Below, one piece after another: positions 53,987 through 62,710 of a DNA stretch of 64,000 nt (positions are counted from its first letter, which is position 1; the number at the start of each line of letters is the position of its first letter). A program made the position numbers and the translations under genes. The stretch covers positions 13,486 through 77,485 of the forward strand of contig JAUJPG010000002.1 of NCBI GenBank assembly GCA_030447245.1. The letters are read 5' to 3'. The notes under the pieces were generated by a model. The model was not told where the DNA came from and made no database searches. It saw nothing but the letters and a program-made list of their open reading frames with translations. This DNA is from Chloroflexota bacterium. GTDB lineage: Bacteria; Chloroflexota; UBA6077; JACCZL01.

Positions 53987-54997
53987 TCAGGCCGGCGTAG
54001 TTTCAGTCGTCGCGACGGACGAGTCAGTGGGCTCTCCCGTGCTCTCGGTCTCAGCCGGGTCGACGGTCGGCACGGCACCGGCACTCTGGTCCACAGTCGC
54101 CGTGCTATCGGCGGCCGCGGCGGACGAGTCGCCGTTCGGGTCAGCCGCACTCACAGTGGCCAGCCTGGCCGCGAAGCGCGGGTCGGGCTCAACTTCGGCC
54201 GACTCGCCGGGCGCGAAGTCGTCGGGGGTGAACACCATTCCACTGACCGCCTTCCCCTCGTACTCGTCGCCCTCGGCTGCGCCAACCTCGCGGTCAACGG
54301 TCTGAGCCTCTCGCTGCTGTGCGCCTTCGATCACCGCATCGGCGATCTTGCCGGTCAGCAGGCGAATCGCCCGGATGGCGTCGTCGTTGGCTGGGATTGG
54401 CCAGTCAATCTGCTCCGGATTGCAGTTCGTGTCGACCATCGCCACGAGCGCGAGCTCACCGCGACGTGACTCGGCTACGGCAATCTGCTCGCGGTGCGGG
54501 TCGACGATGAACACGGCCTGTGGAGTGCGATACTGCTTCCGCATACCTCCGAGGAGCCGCTCGAGCCGCTCCAACTCGTCGGTCAGTTTGATGGCTTCCT
54601 TTTTCGACAACCGCTCGGAGCGGCCATCATCGCGCTGCTGCTCCAGGTCTTCGAGCCGCCTAATCCGTGTCAAGATGGTCTGGAAGTTGGTCAGCGTCCC
54701 GCCCATCCAGCGACGGTTGATGTAAGGCATCCCACAGCGCTTCGCCTCCTCCTCGATCGCCTCCTGGGCCTGCTTCTTTGTGCCCACGAAAAGAATTGTG
54801 CCTCCCTGGGCGACGAGGTCACGGACGAAGTCCATCGCGTCTTCCAGCCGCTTAACGGTCTGCTGAAGGTCGATGATGTGAATGCCGTTGCGCTCGGTGA
54901 AGATAAAGTGCCGCATCTTCGGGTCCCAGCGGCGGGTCTGGTGGCCGAAGTGGACGCCAGCTTCGAGCAGCGTCTTCATCTGAACGGGGCTTGGCAC
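53987..54997 (-). CDS. rpsB: Ribosomal protein uS2 with a long acidic C-terminal tail
   Basis: The first ~235 residues are a normal S2: [90 protein letters not shown] and [26 protein letters not shown]. About 100 more residues follow, rich in Asp, Glu, Ser, Thr and Ala ([11 protein letters not shown] to [10 protein letters not shown]), making 336 in total against the usual ~240. The GTG start follows a GAGGGAG site. It heads the minus-strand operon. Confidence 0.96.
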   Translation of the reverse strand: MPSPVQMKTLLEAGVHFGHQTRRWDPKMRHFIFTERNGIHIIDLQQTVKRLEDAMDFVRDLVAQGGTILFVGTKKQAQEAIEEEAKRCGMPYINRRWMGGTLTNFQTILTRIRRLEDLEQQRDDGRSERLSKKEAIKLTDELERLERLLGGMRKQYRTPQAVFIVDPHREQIAVAESRRGELALVAMVDTNCNPEQIDWPIPANDDAIRAIRLLTGKIADAVIEGAQQREAQTVDREVGAAEGDEYEGKAVSGMVFTPDDFAPGESAEVEPDPRFAARLATVSAADPNGDSSAAAADSTATVDQSAGAVPTVDPAETESTGEPTDSSVATTETTPA

Positions 54998-55137
54998 GCT
55001 GAGACTCCCTCGTTAATCTTCCACGACCCTCAACCCGCTCGGGAACCATCGACCGGAGGGCAAGCTTGCACCAAAGGTCGATGCACGGCCCAAACGGTCC
55101 GGCCGCGTGTAGCGTTCGTAAGTATTGCCGGTCGGCG

Positions 55138-55167
55138 ATTATAACACCGTCCCGGATGCCCCACCAA
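55138..55167 (-). promoter_or_regulatory. Promoter of the rpsB-tsf-pyrH-frr-uppS-cdsA-dxr operon
   Basis: TTGGTG (55167-55162) and a perfect TATAAT (55143-55138) on the minus strand with an 18-bp spacer. This gives a leader of about 130 bases before rpsB. Confidence 0.7.
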
Positions 55168-55247
55168 CGCGGGGCGTCGCACTAACGCGGCGACGTAAGG
55201 TAGATCTACGAAAGAATGTGCATCACCACTGAGAGGGCAATCGACTC

Positions 55248-56642
55248 ATGAGCGTGCCATCGGTGTCGTGGCGCGAACTCGCGGCGCGCGCGGTCAAATT
55301 CCGAGTCTGGACAGAGGGTCCGCCGCTCATGCTCGCGGCCTGCGTCGTGATCGCGTCGCTAGCGGTGCCGCCGACGCGCTCCGCTGAGGCGCAGTCTTCT
55401 GGCGAGGAGAGTGTGGAAGACCTGGTGCTGGCCCTACGGTCCTACAAACTCACATCGGAGGAGCTGCCGCCCGGCTACACCCTCGACAGCGAGCAGGCGT
55501 ACGGAAACGAGGCTCAGGCACTCGAGAATGCGCTGACTCCTCCAGCGGATCCGCGTCCCGCCGAGCAACATCTGACATCGCTGATCGACAGCGAGCGAAT
55601 TGTGCGGCTACGCCAGGTGCTGCTCCACTCTCATGACCCGACCGCGCCGGTCATGACATTCAACGTTATCGCCTTCAGGACGGCGGACGCGGCCGGCCGA
55701 GCACTCGATGATCCTGCGTTGCTGACCTATATCGGACCGAGCGACACGCTCACGCGTCAGGACGCGTCTCCGGCCGGCGAGGGCTCCGCCCGCTACGCGC
55801 TCGAAGTTCCGGCCGACTCTGCCGCCGAGGTGGCTCGGGGCGAACTGATGGCATGGCGACATGGCCGAGTGGTGCTCTACGCCTACACGGACACACCGGC
55901 CGGCCAACCGCAGGCCGCCGCCAGGATGACCGAGCTTGCCGCGCGGGTAGAGGCCCGCCTGGCGAGCCGGGCGATGCTGCCGTCGATGGTAGCCTCCGCG
56001 CCGAGCTATCTCCCGAATGCTGAGCGGCGGCTCCAGCTCTACCAGGCGCTGATCAGCAGCCTTCCGTCTGACGAGTCATTCCCGGCATTGAACCCGACAA
56101 GCGTGGACACTCAGGGCAACGCGGAGCTGCTCAACGATGTCGGCTTCTTCGGCCAGGGTCCATTTGAGGACCCCCGCGCGCTGTACGAGCGGCTCATCTC
56201 ACGCGAGCGCCGAATCCTCGGCGTGACCAAACAGTTCCTCCCGCGGGCGGTGGCACCCAGCGGCGGCGCGGGTACCTTCCCGATTGCCGCGGTTGGATTG
56301 ACGTTGTACGCCGACGCCACGGGAGCGAGCGAAGCGATGGCTGCCGGAGTGCCGGAGATCGCGCAACGCGCCTGGGAGGAGATCTCACTTCCGGGTTTGA
56401 CGGCGCTGACGGAGAGCACCCCGATGCCGACGCTGGCTGAACAGACCCGTGGGTTCGCAGCGCGGGTGACGCTGTTGGATGGGGTGGTGGTCGAGCTGCG
56501 CTCCCTCCGCTGGCGCCGCGGCGCTGTCGAGTTGTCGGCGACCGTCGTCTCCGAATTCGGCGCCGACGTGGACGAACTGCTACACCGTGCGGCCGACCGC
56601 CAGGACGCCGCGTATGTGGCACGCCCGCTGGCAGGGTATTGA
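55248..56642 (+). CDS. Exported protein of unknown function with two similar halves
   Basis: A 464-residue protein with an N-terminal hydrophobic export segment (PPLMLAACVVIASLAVPP, then AEAQ). Near residues 60-75 it has LTSEELPPGYTLDSEQAYGNE, a pattern seen in secreted Chloroflexota proteins. The two halves both contain a segment of the type 'R-aLydRlisRERriLgvtkqF' or 'SERIVRLRQVLLHSHD' followed by a mixed beta strand (FNVIAFRTADAAGRALDD; VGLTLYADATGASEAMAA), so it is probably a tandem of one domain. No catalytic motif is visible. It is divergent from rpsB. Confidence 0.6.
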   Translation: MSVPSVSWRELAARAVKFRVWTEGPPLMLAACVVIASLAVPPTRSAEAQSSGEESVEDLVLALRSYKLTSEELPPGYTLDSEQAYGNEAQALENALTPPADPRPAEQHLTSLIDSERIVRLRQVLLHSHDPTAPVMTFNVIAFRTADAAGRALDDPALLTYIGPSDTLTRQDASPAGEGSARYALEVPADSAAEVARGELMAWRHGRVVLYAYTDTPAGQPQAAARMTELAARVEARLASRAMLPSMVASAPSYLPNAERRLQLYQALISSLPSDESFPALNPTSVDTQGNAELLNDVGFFGQGPFEDPRALYERLISRERRILGVTKQFLPRAVAPSGGAGTFPIAAVGLTLYADATGASEAMAAGVPEIAQRAWEEISLPGLTALTESTPMPTLAEQTRGFAARVTLLDGVVVELRSLRWRRGAVELSATVVSEFGADVDELLHRAADRQDAAYVARPLAGY

Positions 56643-56667
56643 GCCGAAGGATCTCCCCGATCCGGAT

Positions 56668-56697
56668 TTGCCCCGCTGATACGCTCGGCGGTACACT
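56668..56697 (+). promoter_or_regulatory. Promoter of the SRP RNA gene
   Basis: TTGCCC at 56668-56673 and TACACT at 56692-56697 with an 18-bp spacer, placing the transcription start near 56703, just before the SRP RNA core. Confidence 0.6.
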
Positions 56698-56702
56698 CAA
56701 TG

Positions 56703-57000
56703 CGGTCGTGCTAGGTGGGGAACTTGCGGTGCCCTGTAACCGGCAACCCGCAGTAGCCGGGCTGAATCCCCACTCGAGGCCCTTCCGCCTGACGGCCAGG
56801 CCGACGCCGAGCGGTGTTGATGGGCTGGTCCTGCGCGGCAGCGTCCCGCGAAATCCGCCAGGTCGGGAACGAAGCAACGGTAAGTGGTGCTCGCTGGGTG
56901 CCGTAGGGTAGCCGGACCGGAGCAAGCTAGCGGAGGGTCGCGGAAGGCGGCGAGTCGGAAGTGGGTGCACGACCATCTTCGCGTGTGTTGGACGGGCGGG
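56703..57000 (+). ncRNA. ffs: Signal recognition particle RNA, large bacterial type with Alu domain
   Basis: The 5' part, GTGCTAGGTGGGGA at 56708, then GCGGTGCCCTGTAACC, CCGGGCTGAATCCCC and ACTCGAGG, follows the Alu domain of Bacillus subtilis scRNA almost base for base. The S-domain helix 8 with the Ffh-binding loop lies at 56858-56880: CAGGTC, a GGAA tetraloop closed by G-C, then GAAGCAAC. It is about 300 nt, the long form, not the 4.5S form. With Ffh it targets membrane proteins during translation. All protein-coding frames drawn through here are spurious. The exact 3' end is not fixed. Confidence 0.93.
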
Positions 57001-57026
57001 ACGCCGAACAGGCGCCCCGCCCGTTT
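56992..57026 (+). terminator. Intrinsic terminator of the SRP RNA gene
   Basis: ACGGGCGGGACGCC, loop GAACA, GGCGCCCCGCCCGT: a 14-bp stem with one mismatch, followed by a short T run (TTTGCTT). It ends just before the rsmA start region. Confidence 0.8.
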
Positions 57027-57034
57027 GCTTGCCA

Positions 57035-57915
57035 ATGGTGATGGAGGCGTACGTCCAAGTGGCCAACCATCAGCACGAGCGTGGTGGTGAGGAGATCGAC
57101 TTTGGCGATCTCCCCACGTCCCCGACAGAGCTGCTGCGGCACCTTGGCCTGCGCCCTCGCAAGCGATTTTCCCAATCCTTCCTTGTCGACCCGCACTTAC
57201 CCGAGCAGATTGCAACCGCGGCCGATCTGGACGCGACTGACGAGGTGCTTGAAATCGGCCCAGGGCTTGGTATCCTGACCCGCGCATTGGCCCGGCGCAG
57301 TGAGCGAATCGTCGCGGTCGAGCTGGACCGAGATCTGGCCGCGGCCCTGCCGCGGCTGGTGCCGTCCAATGTGCAGATTGTTTGCGAAGACGCGCTTCGT
57401 TTTGCGGATGAGCATTTCTCGGGACCATACAAGCTCGTCGCTAACCTGCCCTACAACATCACGAGCCCAGTGCTGTTCCGCTACCTCGGCATCCCTACCC
57501 CACCCTCGCTGCTTGTCGTGATGGTCCAGAAGGAAGTCGCCGAGCGGATTGTGGCTGGTGTCGGGCGCCGTTCTTACCTCGCGGTGGCGGTTCAGTCGGC
57601 GGCAACGGCGCGGATTGTGCGCGGGGTGCCGGCCACCGCGTTCTACCCGCGGCCAAGCGTCGACTCGGCGGTGGTTCGGCTTGAGATCCTCCGAGACCCG
57701 ATCGTAGGTGCCGCGCAGCGACCGGCCTTTCTGCAGCTCCTGCAGGCGGGCTTCGCACAGCCACGCAAGCAGCTCTCGAACTCGCTTGCCCAGGGACTCG
57801 GCGTCCCGAAGGTGGCCGCGGTAGAGCTGCTCGGCCGAGCCGGGATTGCTGCTGAGCGTCGCCCCAGGATCTGGAGCTGGCGGAGTGGCGGACGTTGTTC
57901 GAGACCGCCGCCTGA
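57035..57915 (+). CDS. rsmA: 16S rRNA dimethyladenosine transferase, frameshift near the 3' end
   Basis: It dimethylates two adjacent adenines near the 3' end of 16S rRNA (KsgA). It shows TELLRHLGLRPRKRFSQSFLVDPH, LEIGPGLGILTRALA (SAM site), VELDRDLAAAL, LVANLPYNITSPVL with catalytic NLPY, and YPRPSVDSAVVRLE. The last 20 residues require a change of frame near 57862 (AAERRP, then QDLELAEWRTLFETAA) to reach a TGA at 57913-57915; without it the frame runs on antisensibly to 58003. The start is uncertain among TTG 57029, ATG 57035 and ATG 57041 because the SRP terminator lies immediately upstream. Confidence 0.9.
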
Positions 57916-58824
57916 GTCGACAAGAGTCGGCAGGACCGCGGCTGCGCACTCGCGCGTACGCCAAGGTGAACTTCGCGCTCGAAGTGCTCGGCCTTCGCAG
58001 TGATGGATTCCACGAGCTCGTCTCGGTCACTCAGACGATCTCCTTGCACGACGTCGTGGAATGCGGCCCTGCTCTGGTCCTCCAGGTCAAGACTCGACCG
58101 CCCGTGGTGGGCGCGGACCACAACCTGGCGGGTGCCGCGGCCCGACTGCTCGCCCGTGAGACAGGTCACCCGGCCGCACTAGAGCTGCTCATTGCGAAGC
58201 GAATCCCGCTGGCGGCCGGTCTGGGCGGTGGAAGTAGCAACGCGGCGTCCGCTCTCCGCCTGATGAATCTCCATTGGGGCGCACCCTTGGGGAGCCGCGA
58301 CTTGCGAGGCCTGGCCGCTAAGCTCGGCTCAGACGTGCCCTTGTTCCTGCTGGGTGGAGCAGCGCTGGTTGAGGGTCGCGGCGAGCGGGTCACAGCGCTA
58401 CGGCTCCGCTCGCCGGTGTGGCTGGCACTCGCGGTCCCACAGGTTCAGCTCGCCGACAAGACGCGACGGTTGTATCAGGCGCTCACCGCCGACGATTGGA
58501 GCGAAGGAAGCCGAACGAGGGCACTCGCCGCAGCGATCCAGGCGGGACATGGTCCTCTGAGCCACGCCAGCTCGTCACCGAACGCGTTCGATCGACCCGC
58601 CGAGGCTGCGTACCCCGGTTTGTCGCGCTTCGCGAGCGTCTGGCCGACGCGGTCGGCGCGCGCCTGCAGCTCTCCGGCGGCCGGCCCCGGCCTCTTTGCA
58701 CTATTCGCTACTCGCGGCGAGGCCAATGCCGCTGCTCGGCGGATGACACGGGCCGGGCGTACCGTCGCGCGTCGCGCGGCCTATTGCCGGGCAGCCCCGC
58801 ATACGAGCCGAGCAGCGCAGCTAA
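57885..58824 (+). pseudogene. ispE: 4-diphosphocytidyl-2-C-methyl-D-erythritol kinase, frameshifts near the 3' end
   Basis: A GHMP kinase of the MEP isoprenoid pathway. From the GTG at 57885 the protein reads RTRAYAKVNFALEVLGLRSDGFHEL, then KRIPLAAGLGGGSSNAASALRLMN (ATP-binding loop), LAAKLGSDVPLFLLGGAALVEGRGE and AVPQVQLADKTRRLYQAL. Near 58620 the frame changes (FVALRERLADAVGARLQLSG appears in another frame) and changes back near 58680 (GPGLFALFATRGEANAAARRM). The true stop is uncertain, perhaps a TAA at 58822-58824. It overlaps the end of rsmA, the usual rsmA-ispE arrangement. An essential gene, so sequence errors are likely. Confidence 0.82.
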
Positions 58825-60686
58825 TCCGGCGCGAGCAGGGACGCGCTGAGCTCGGTGGCGAGGCTGCGTGGGCGGTCGAGCGCCTGGTCCAGTTTGTACG
58901 CGGCGCTGATGAGCGCCAGGTGCGTGAACGCCTGCGGAAAGTTGCCGAGTGCCTCGCCCGAGGAGCCAATCTCCTCGGCATACAGCCCGAGGTGATTGGC
59001 ATACGTGAGCATTTTCTCGAACGTCAGCCGCGCTTCGCGCAGCCGACCGGCACGCGTGAGGGCTTCTACCCACCAGAATGAGCAGATCGTAAACGTGCCC
59101 TCAGTTCCCGGCAGCCCGTCCGGCGCCGCGCCGCACGGCGCGTACCGGTACACGAGGCTATCGCTGACTAGCGTGCGACGGGTGTGCTCCAATGTGGCGA
59201 GCATCCGAGGGTCCGTCGGGGAGATGAATTTGACCAGCGGCATCAGGAGGTTCGCGGCGTCGACGGCATCGCTGCCGTAGTACTGGACAAAGGTTCCTAG
59301 CTCGGGGTTCCACCCGCGCGCCATGACCTCCTGGTAGATCTTAGACTGGGTCTCACGCCAGGCCGCGTGTGGGGCTGGCAAGCCACGCTTGGTGGCCATC
59401 CGCAGCGCGCGGTCGAACGCGACCCAGCACATCATTTTCGAGAACACGAAGCACTGGCGGCCGCCGCGGACCTCCCAGAGGCCCTCATCGGCCCGGTGCC
59501 AGTTGTCAGTGAGCCAGTCAAGGATGCGAACCAGCCGCTGCCAGACCTCGTAACTGATTGGTTCGCCGTACTTGTCGTACAGGTAGACCGAATCGAGAAG
59601 CTCACCGTAGATGTCGAGTTGGAGCTGACAGTAGGCGCCGTTGCCGATCCGGACGGGCCCGGAGCCGCGGTAGCCTTCAAGGTGCTCCAGGACGCTCTCG
59701 GTGAGCTCGGCGCGACCGTCGATGCCATACATCGCCTGGAGCGGTGCGCCGTCTTCCATGATCTGGCAGCTGGTCGTCAACCAGTCGATGAAGCGCGCCG
59801 CCTCTTCGACAAAGCCGATCCGAAGCAGCGCGTAGACAGTAAAGCTGGCGTCGCGGATCCACGTATAGCGGTAGTCCCAGTTACGCACGCCGCCGACCAC
59901 CTCGGGCAGACTGGTTGTCGGTGCGGCGACGATGGCCCCGGTGGGCGCGTAGGTAAGCAGCTTGAGGGTTAGCGCCGAGCGCTGAACCATCTCGCGCCAG
60001 CGGCCTCGGTATGTGCAGCGTGCCACCCAACGTTGCCAGAAGTCAATCGTGTCCTGGATGCTGCGCCGGATCTCATCGATCGGCAGCAGCGTCGGGTCGG
60101 GCAAGCCTTGCTCGACGTGCTGGAAGACGAACGCGGCCCATTGACCCTCGCTGACCGTGAATCTTGCAAAGGCGGCCCCGTTGTCGGTGTGCAGGGGGAC
60201 ACTGGCCAACAGCGTGACACGCATTGTCCGTGGACCCTCAGCGGTGAACACGCAGCCGTCGGGAACCATCGATACAGTGTGGCCGACGCGGGCGTAGTCG
60301 AACGCTGGACGGCAGCTCAGCTCGAACTCCACCGTGCCCCGAACGCCATGGACGACGCGGACCAGGTCATGAACGGCGGCCTTACGGCCTGGCTTGTCGA
60401 CCTCGACTGGCATGCAGTCGTAGATCTCGCCGACACCGGCAGGTTCCAGGAAGCGGGTGAGAAGGACGTTGGTTTCCGGGACGTAGAGCTGTCGGGTGGC
60501 GGCATTCGACGACGTCGCGGCGATCCGGAAGCAGCCGCCTTTCTCCTTGTCCAGGAGCGCGCCGAAGATCGACGGTGAATCGAAACGTGGCAGGCATAAC
60601 CAGTCGACCGACCCATTTATCCCGACTAGCGCCGTGGTGTGGAGATCGCCGATTACCCCGTACGATTCGATCGGCAGATATCCCAA
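58821..60686 (-). CDS. GH15-family glycoside hydrolase (glucoamylase/trehalase-like)
   Basis: A 621-residue cytosolic enzyme. The N-terminal domain has [44 protein letters not shown], the hallmark of bacterial GH15 proteins. The helical barrel includes [28 protein letters not shown], which holds the catalytic acid region, and [25 protein letters not shown]. Late segments are [21 protein letters not shown] (catalytic base region) and [18 protein letters not shown]. Related enzymes hydrolyse trehalose or alpha-1,4-glucans. The start is a TTG at 60686 with a GGGAG site. Confidence 0.93.
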   Translation of the reverse strand: MGYLPIESYGVIGDLHTTALVGINGSVDWLCLPRFDSPSIFGALLDKEKGGCFRIAATSSNAATRQLYVPETNVLLTRFLEPAGVGEIYDCMPVEVDKPGRKAAVHDLVRVVHGVRGTVEFELSCRPAFDYARVGHTVSMVPDGCVFTAEGPRTMRVTLLASVPLHTDNGAAFARFTVSEGQWAAFVFQHVEQGLPDPTLLPIDEIRRSIQDTIDFWQRWVARCTYRGRWREMVQRSALTLKLLTYAPTGAIVAAPTTSLPEVVGGVRNWDYRYTWIRDASFTVYALLRIGFVEEAARFIDWLTTSCQIMEDGAPLQAMYGIDGRAELTESVLEHLEGYRGSGPVRIGNGAYCQLQLDIYGELLDSVYLYDKYGEPISYEVWQRLVRILDWLTDNWHRADEGLWEVRGGRQCFVFSKMMCWVAFDRALRMATKRGLPAPHAAWRETQSKIYQEVMARGWNPELGTFVQYYGSDAVDAANLLMPLVKFISPTDPRMLATLEHTRRTLVSDSLVYRYAPCGAAPDGLPGTEGTFTICSFWWVEALTRAGRLREARLTFEKMLTYANHLGLYAEEIGSSGEALGNFPQAFTHLALISAAYKLDQALDRPRSLATELSASLLAPD

Positions 60687-60758
60687 GTGCGCTCCCGTCC
60701 GCGGCGTCGACCCCGCGGGTCCCCTGTCACATATCCGCTTGCGGGTCGTTCCGACTCA

Positions 60759-61634
60759 CTACCAGGGCATCACGCGGCGGGTGTGGCGTCGGCCGATCTC
60801 CGCGGCCTCGCGGTTCTGTGGCCCAGCACCGATCATCACCCCTTCTGCGATTCGCTCGACGACGTCCGCGGCCTCGACCTGATTGAGGAAGGCAAGCTTG
60901 TTCGCCTTGCAGGCGGCGAGGACGCGCGCCCGCGCCGCAAGCATGTCATCGGGGTAAGGCTCGTCGTGCTTGTCGGGGTAGCCCATCGACATGCCCATGT
61001 CGCCGGGCCCCCACTCGGCGAAGGCGATCCCCGGCACCGCTGTGCTTGCCTCGACATTTTGGAGTGCGCGGACATTCTCAATCTTGAGCCCGAGCAGGAG
61101 CTCGCCCTCGCGGTTCAGCGGCCAGGGATCGGCGCGCCGCAGGTACTCGGCCTGGTCTAAGCCCCAGACGACGGACGCACCTTTCTGCCCTCCGCTGCCA
61201 CGCCGGCCAACGCCGAGCCCCGCATCGGTGCCGAGCGTGTGGAAGGGGTAACGGACTGCCTCGACGAAGGCGCGGACCGCGCCGGGCGTCTCGGCGTGAC
61301 AAAGCAGGATGCCGTGGACGCCGGCGGCGAGCACCTGTTTGACCATCCAGGCGTTCGCCCGTATGACGGGCTCATCGCTCGCGTCCACGGGCAGCGTGAC
61401 GATGACCGCGGGCATGCGGTGGCCGCTTGGGGTTGGGCCGCCGTCAATTAGGCCGCGCATGAACTCGGAGAGCCGGGTGACGTCGAAAGCGCTGTGCTCC
61501 ATCTCGTAGTTGACGTAGTCGGCCCAGGTTCGGGCAGCCCCGCGGCCGCCTTCGTACCCGCGCTCCTCGACCGTTTCGTAGTAGATCGGTTGCCCTTGCT
61601 CCAGTAGCTCGATCGCCTTGTTTGTCCGGGGCAT
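60759..61634 (-). CDS. HpcH/HpaI-family aldolase
   Basis: A 291-residue class II pyruvate-type aldolase. It shows MPRTNKAIELLEQGQPIYYE, then EHSAFDVTRLSEFMRGL, VIVTLPVDASDEPVIRANAWMVKQVLAAGVHGILLCHAETPGAVRAFVEAVRYP, LLLGLKIENVRALQNVEASTAVPGIAFAEWGPGDMGMSMGYP (metal-binding Glu/Asp region). Such enzymes split 4-hydroxy-2-oxo acids into pyruvate and an aldehyde. The ATG at 61634 has a GGAGG site; the open frame further upstream is antisense to the next gene. Divergent from the peroxiredoxin-like gene, with only 39 bp between. Confidence 0.88.
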   Translation of the reverse strand: MPRTNKAIELLEQGQPIYYETVEERGYEGGRGAARTWADYVNYEMEHSAFDVTRLSEFMRGLIDGGPTPSGHRMPAVIVTLPVDASDEPVIRANAWMVKQVLAAGVHGILLCHAETPGAVRAFVEAVRYPFHTLGTDAGLGVGRRGSGGQKGASVVWGLDQAEYLRRADPWPLNREGELLLGLKIENVRALQNVEASTAVPGIAFAEWGPGDMGMSMGYPDKHDEPYPDDMLAARARVLAACKANKLAFLNQVEAADVVERIAEGVMIGAGPQNREAAEIGRRHTRRVMPW

Positions 61635-61661
61635 GCGGTGTTCCTCCGTGGCGCGAGCGAG

Positions 61662-61667
61662 TATAGT
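61662..61667 (+). promoter_or_regulatory. -10 element giving a leaderless transcript of the peroxiredoxin-like gene
   Basis: TATAGT ends six bases before the ATG at 61674, and there is no ribosome-binding sequence. This is the layout of a leaderless mRNA. No clear -35 is seen in the 39-bp divergent intergenic space. Confidence 0.5.
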
Positions 61668-61673
61668 TGGCGG

Positions 61674-62219
61674 ATGGCGCTCTGTGCCGGTCAGCCGGCG
61701 CCCGACTTCACGCTTCAGACGACCGATGGCGAATCGGTATCGTTGTTTGGCTACCGAGGCCGGTGGGTCGTGCTGGTGTTCTTGCGCTGGCTCGGTTGAC
61801 TGCATTGAGCTGAGCACCTGACGCAGTTGCGCCAGCAGCAGGATCAACTCGTGGCTCGAGAGGCCGTGGTGCTGGTGATCTCGTTCGACGCGCCCCGTCG
61901 ACTGGGCGGGTATTGTCGCCGCCACCGGCTGCCGTTCCGGTGTCTGCCGGACGAAGAGAGGGCGGCCTACCGCGCGTACGGGTTAGGTCGCGCGTCGTGG
62001 CTGCGAACCCTCACACCACGTGCGCTGGGGCCGTACGTGACGCACTACCTGCGCTCGGGAGCAATCGGCAGTGGCCGGCTGAACGTGAGGGGCCAGGATC
62101 TGCGGCAGATGGGAGGTGATTTTGTCGTCGCGCCGGATGGCCGCCTGGCACTAGCGTACGCTTCGCACGACCCGGCGGATCGTCCGAGCGTCACGCAGCT
62201 CCTGGCCGTGATCCGCTGA
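61674..62219 (+). CDS. Peroxiredoxin-like (AhpC/TSA fold) protein with two in-frame TGA codons, candidate UxxU selenoprotein
   Basis: The frame from ATG 61674 reads MALCAGQPAPDFTLQTTDGE, GRWVVLVFLRWLG, then TGA (61797-61799), Leu-His, TGA (61806-61808), AEHLTQLRQQQDQL and VVLVISFDAPRRLGGY, FRCLPDEERAAYRAYGLGR, and GGDFVVAPDGRLALAYASHDPADRP to a TGA stop at 62217-62219. That is 181 residues, the normal length of this thioredoxin-fold family. Cys homologues have FLR-x-LG-C-x-x-C-(R/x)EHL at this point, so both TGA codons replace the redox cysteines (positions 42 and 45). Selenocysteine insertion is the best reading; a small hairpin follows. Alternatives are a dead gene or two base errors. The SelA/SelB/SelC genes are not in the window. 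Confidence 0.7.
61818..61835 (+). promoter_or_regulatory. Candidate bacterial SECIS hairpin
   Basis: CTGACGCAGTTGCGCCAG can fold as CTG-A-CGC, loop AGTT, GCG-C-CAG: six pairs interrupted by one A-C mismatch, with G as the second loop base. The loop begins 16 bases after the second TGA and 25 after the first, inside the range usual for bacterial SECIS elements. It lies in the coding sequence, as in other bacterial selenoprotein genes. Confidence 0.45.
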
Positions 62220-62350
62220 CGTACCGTCCGGCGCAGGAGTGGCAAGCGCCACGCAAGGAAGTTCCAAAGTTCTGTTAATCCAAGTTGCCCTGCTCGTTCG
62301 TACATCAAGGCAGACCGTGGGGGACAGCGCGCGTGGGGCGGAGGCGGCCG

Positions 62351-62710
62351 ATGACGCCGGGCGTTCAGAGATCGGACGACAGATCTGAAGGGGGCTCGCC
62401 CGAGCCGCGCCTCGAGGAATCGGTCATCTTTGCGCAGGACGTCAAGTGCTTGTTGTGCGGGCTCGTGTTGGGACAGTTGATCGGTCGCACAAGCCTTCCG
62501 CCGAACGCTCGTCGCTTCAATCCTGCGCGCGGCCAGGCCGTTCCGGTCGGCTTTCACGCCGCCCGTGCTCGATGTTTCAGATGCGGTGGTGTCTGCTTCC
62601 TCGACGAGGTGGAAACGAGTGTGGTGATTCGCGCGGAGGCATTCGAGAAGCCTCGGCGCGGTCGGAAGCCGAAGCCGCGTCCTGGCGCCGAACAGGCTAT
62701 CGCGCCCTAG
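62351..62710 (+). CDS. Small zinc-ribbon-like protein of unknown function
   Basis: About 119 residues from an ATG with a GGAGG site. The core has two Cys pairs, KCLLCGLVLGQLIG and RCFRCGGVCFLDEVE, spaced as in a zinc ribbon. The N-terminal 30 residues are polar and the C-terminus is basic (KPRRGRKPKPRPG). It could bind nucleic acid. I do not recognise a named family. It lies 130 bp after the peroxiredoxin-like gene on the same strand. Its stop codon falls inside the first copy of a 41-bp tandem repeat. Confidence 0.6.
   Translation: MTPGVQRSDDRSEGGSPEPRLEESVIFAQDVKCLLCGLVLGQLIGRTSLPPNARRFNPARGQAVPVGFHAARARCFRCGGVCFLDEVETSVVIRAEAFEKPRRGRKPKPRPGAEQAIAP

Noticed and set aside
56194-57428. Several long minus-strand frames over 56.2-57.4 kb
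   Set aside because: They cross the end of the exported protein, the SRP RNA gene and rsmA and show low-complexity Arg/Pro composition.
61797-61808. TGA read as Trp by a changed genetic code
   Set aside because: Many intact genes in the window end at TGA, several with tight overlaps to the next gene (for example frr/uppS and rbfA/truB), so TGA is a normal stop here. Trp would also not fit the redox positions.
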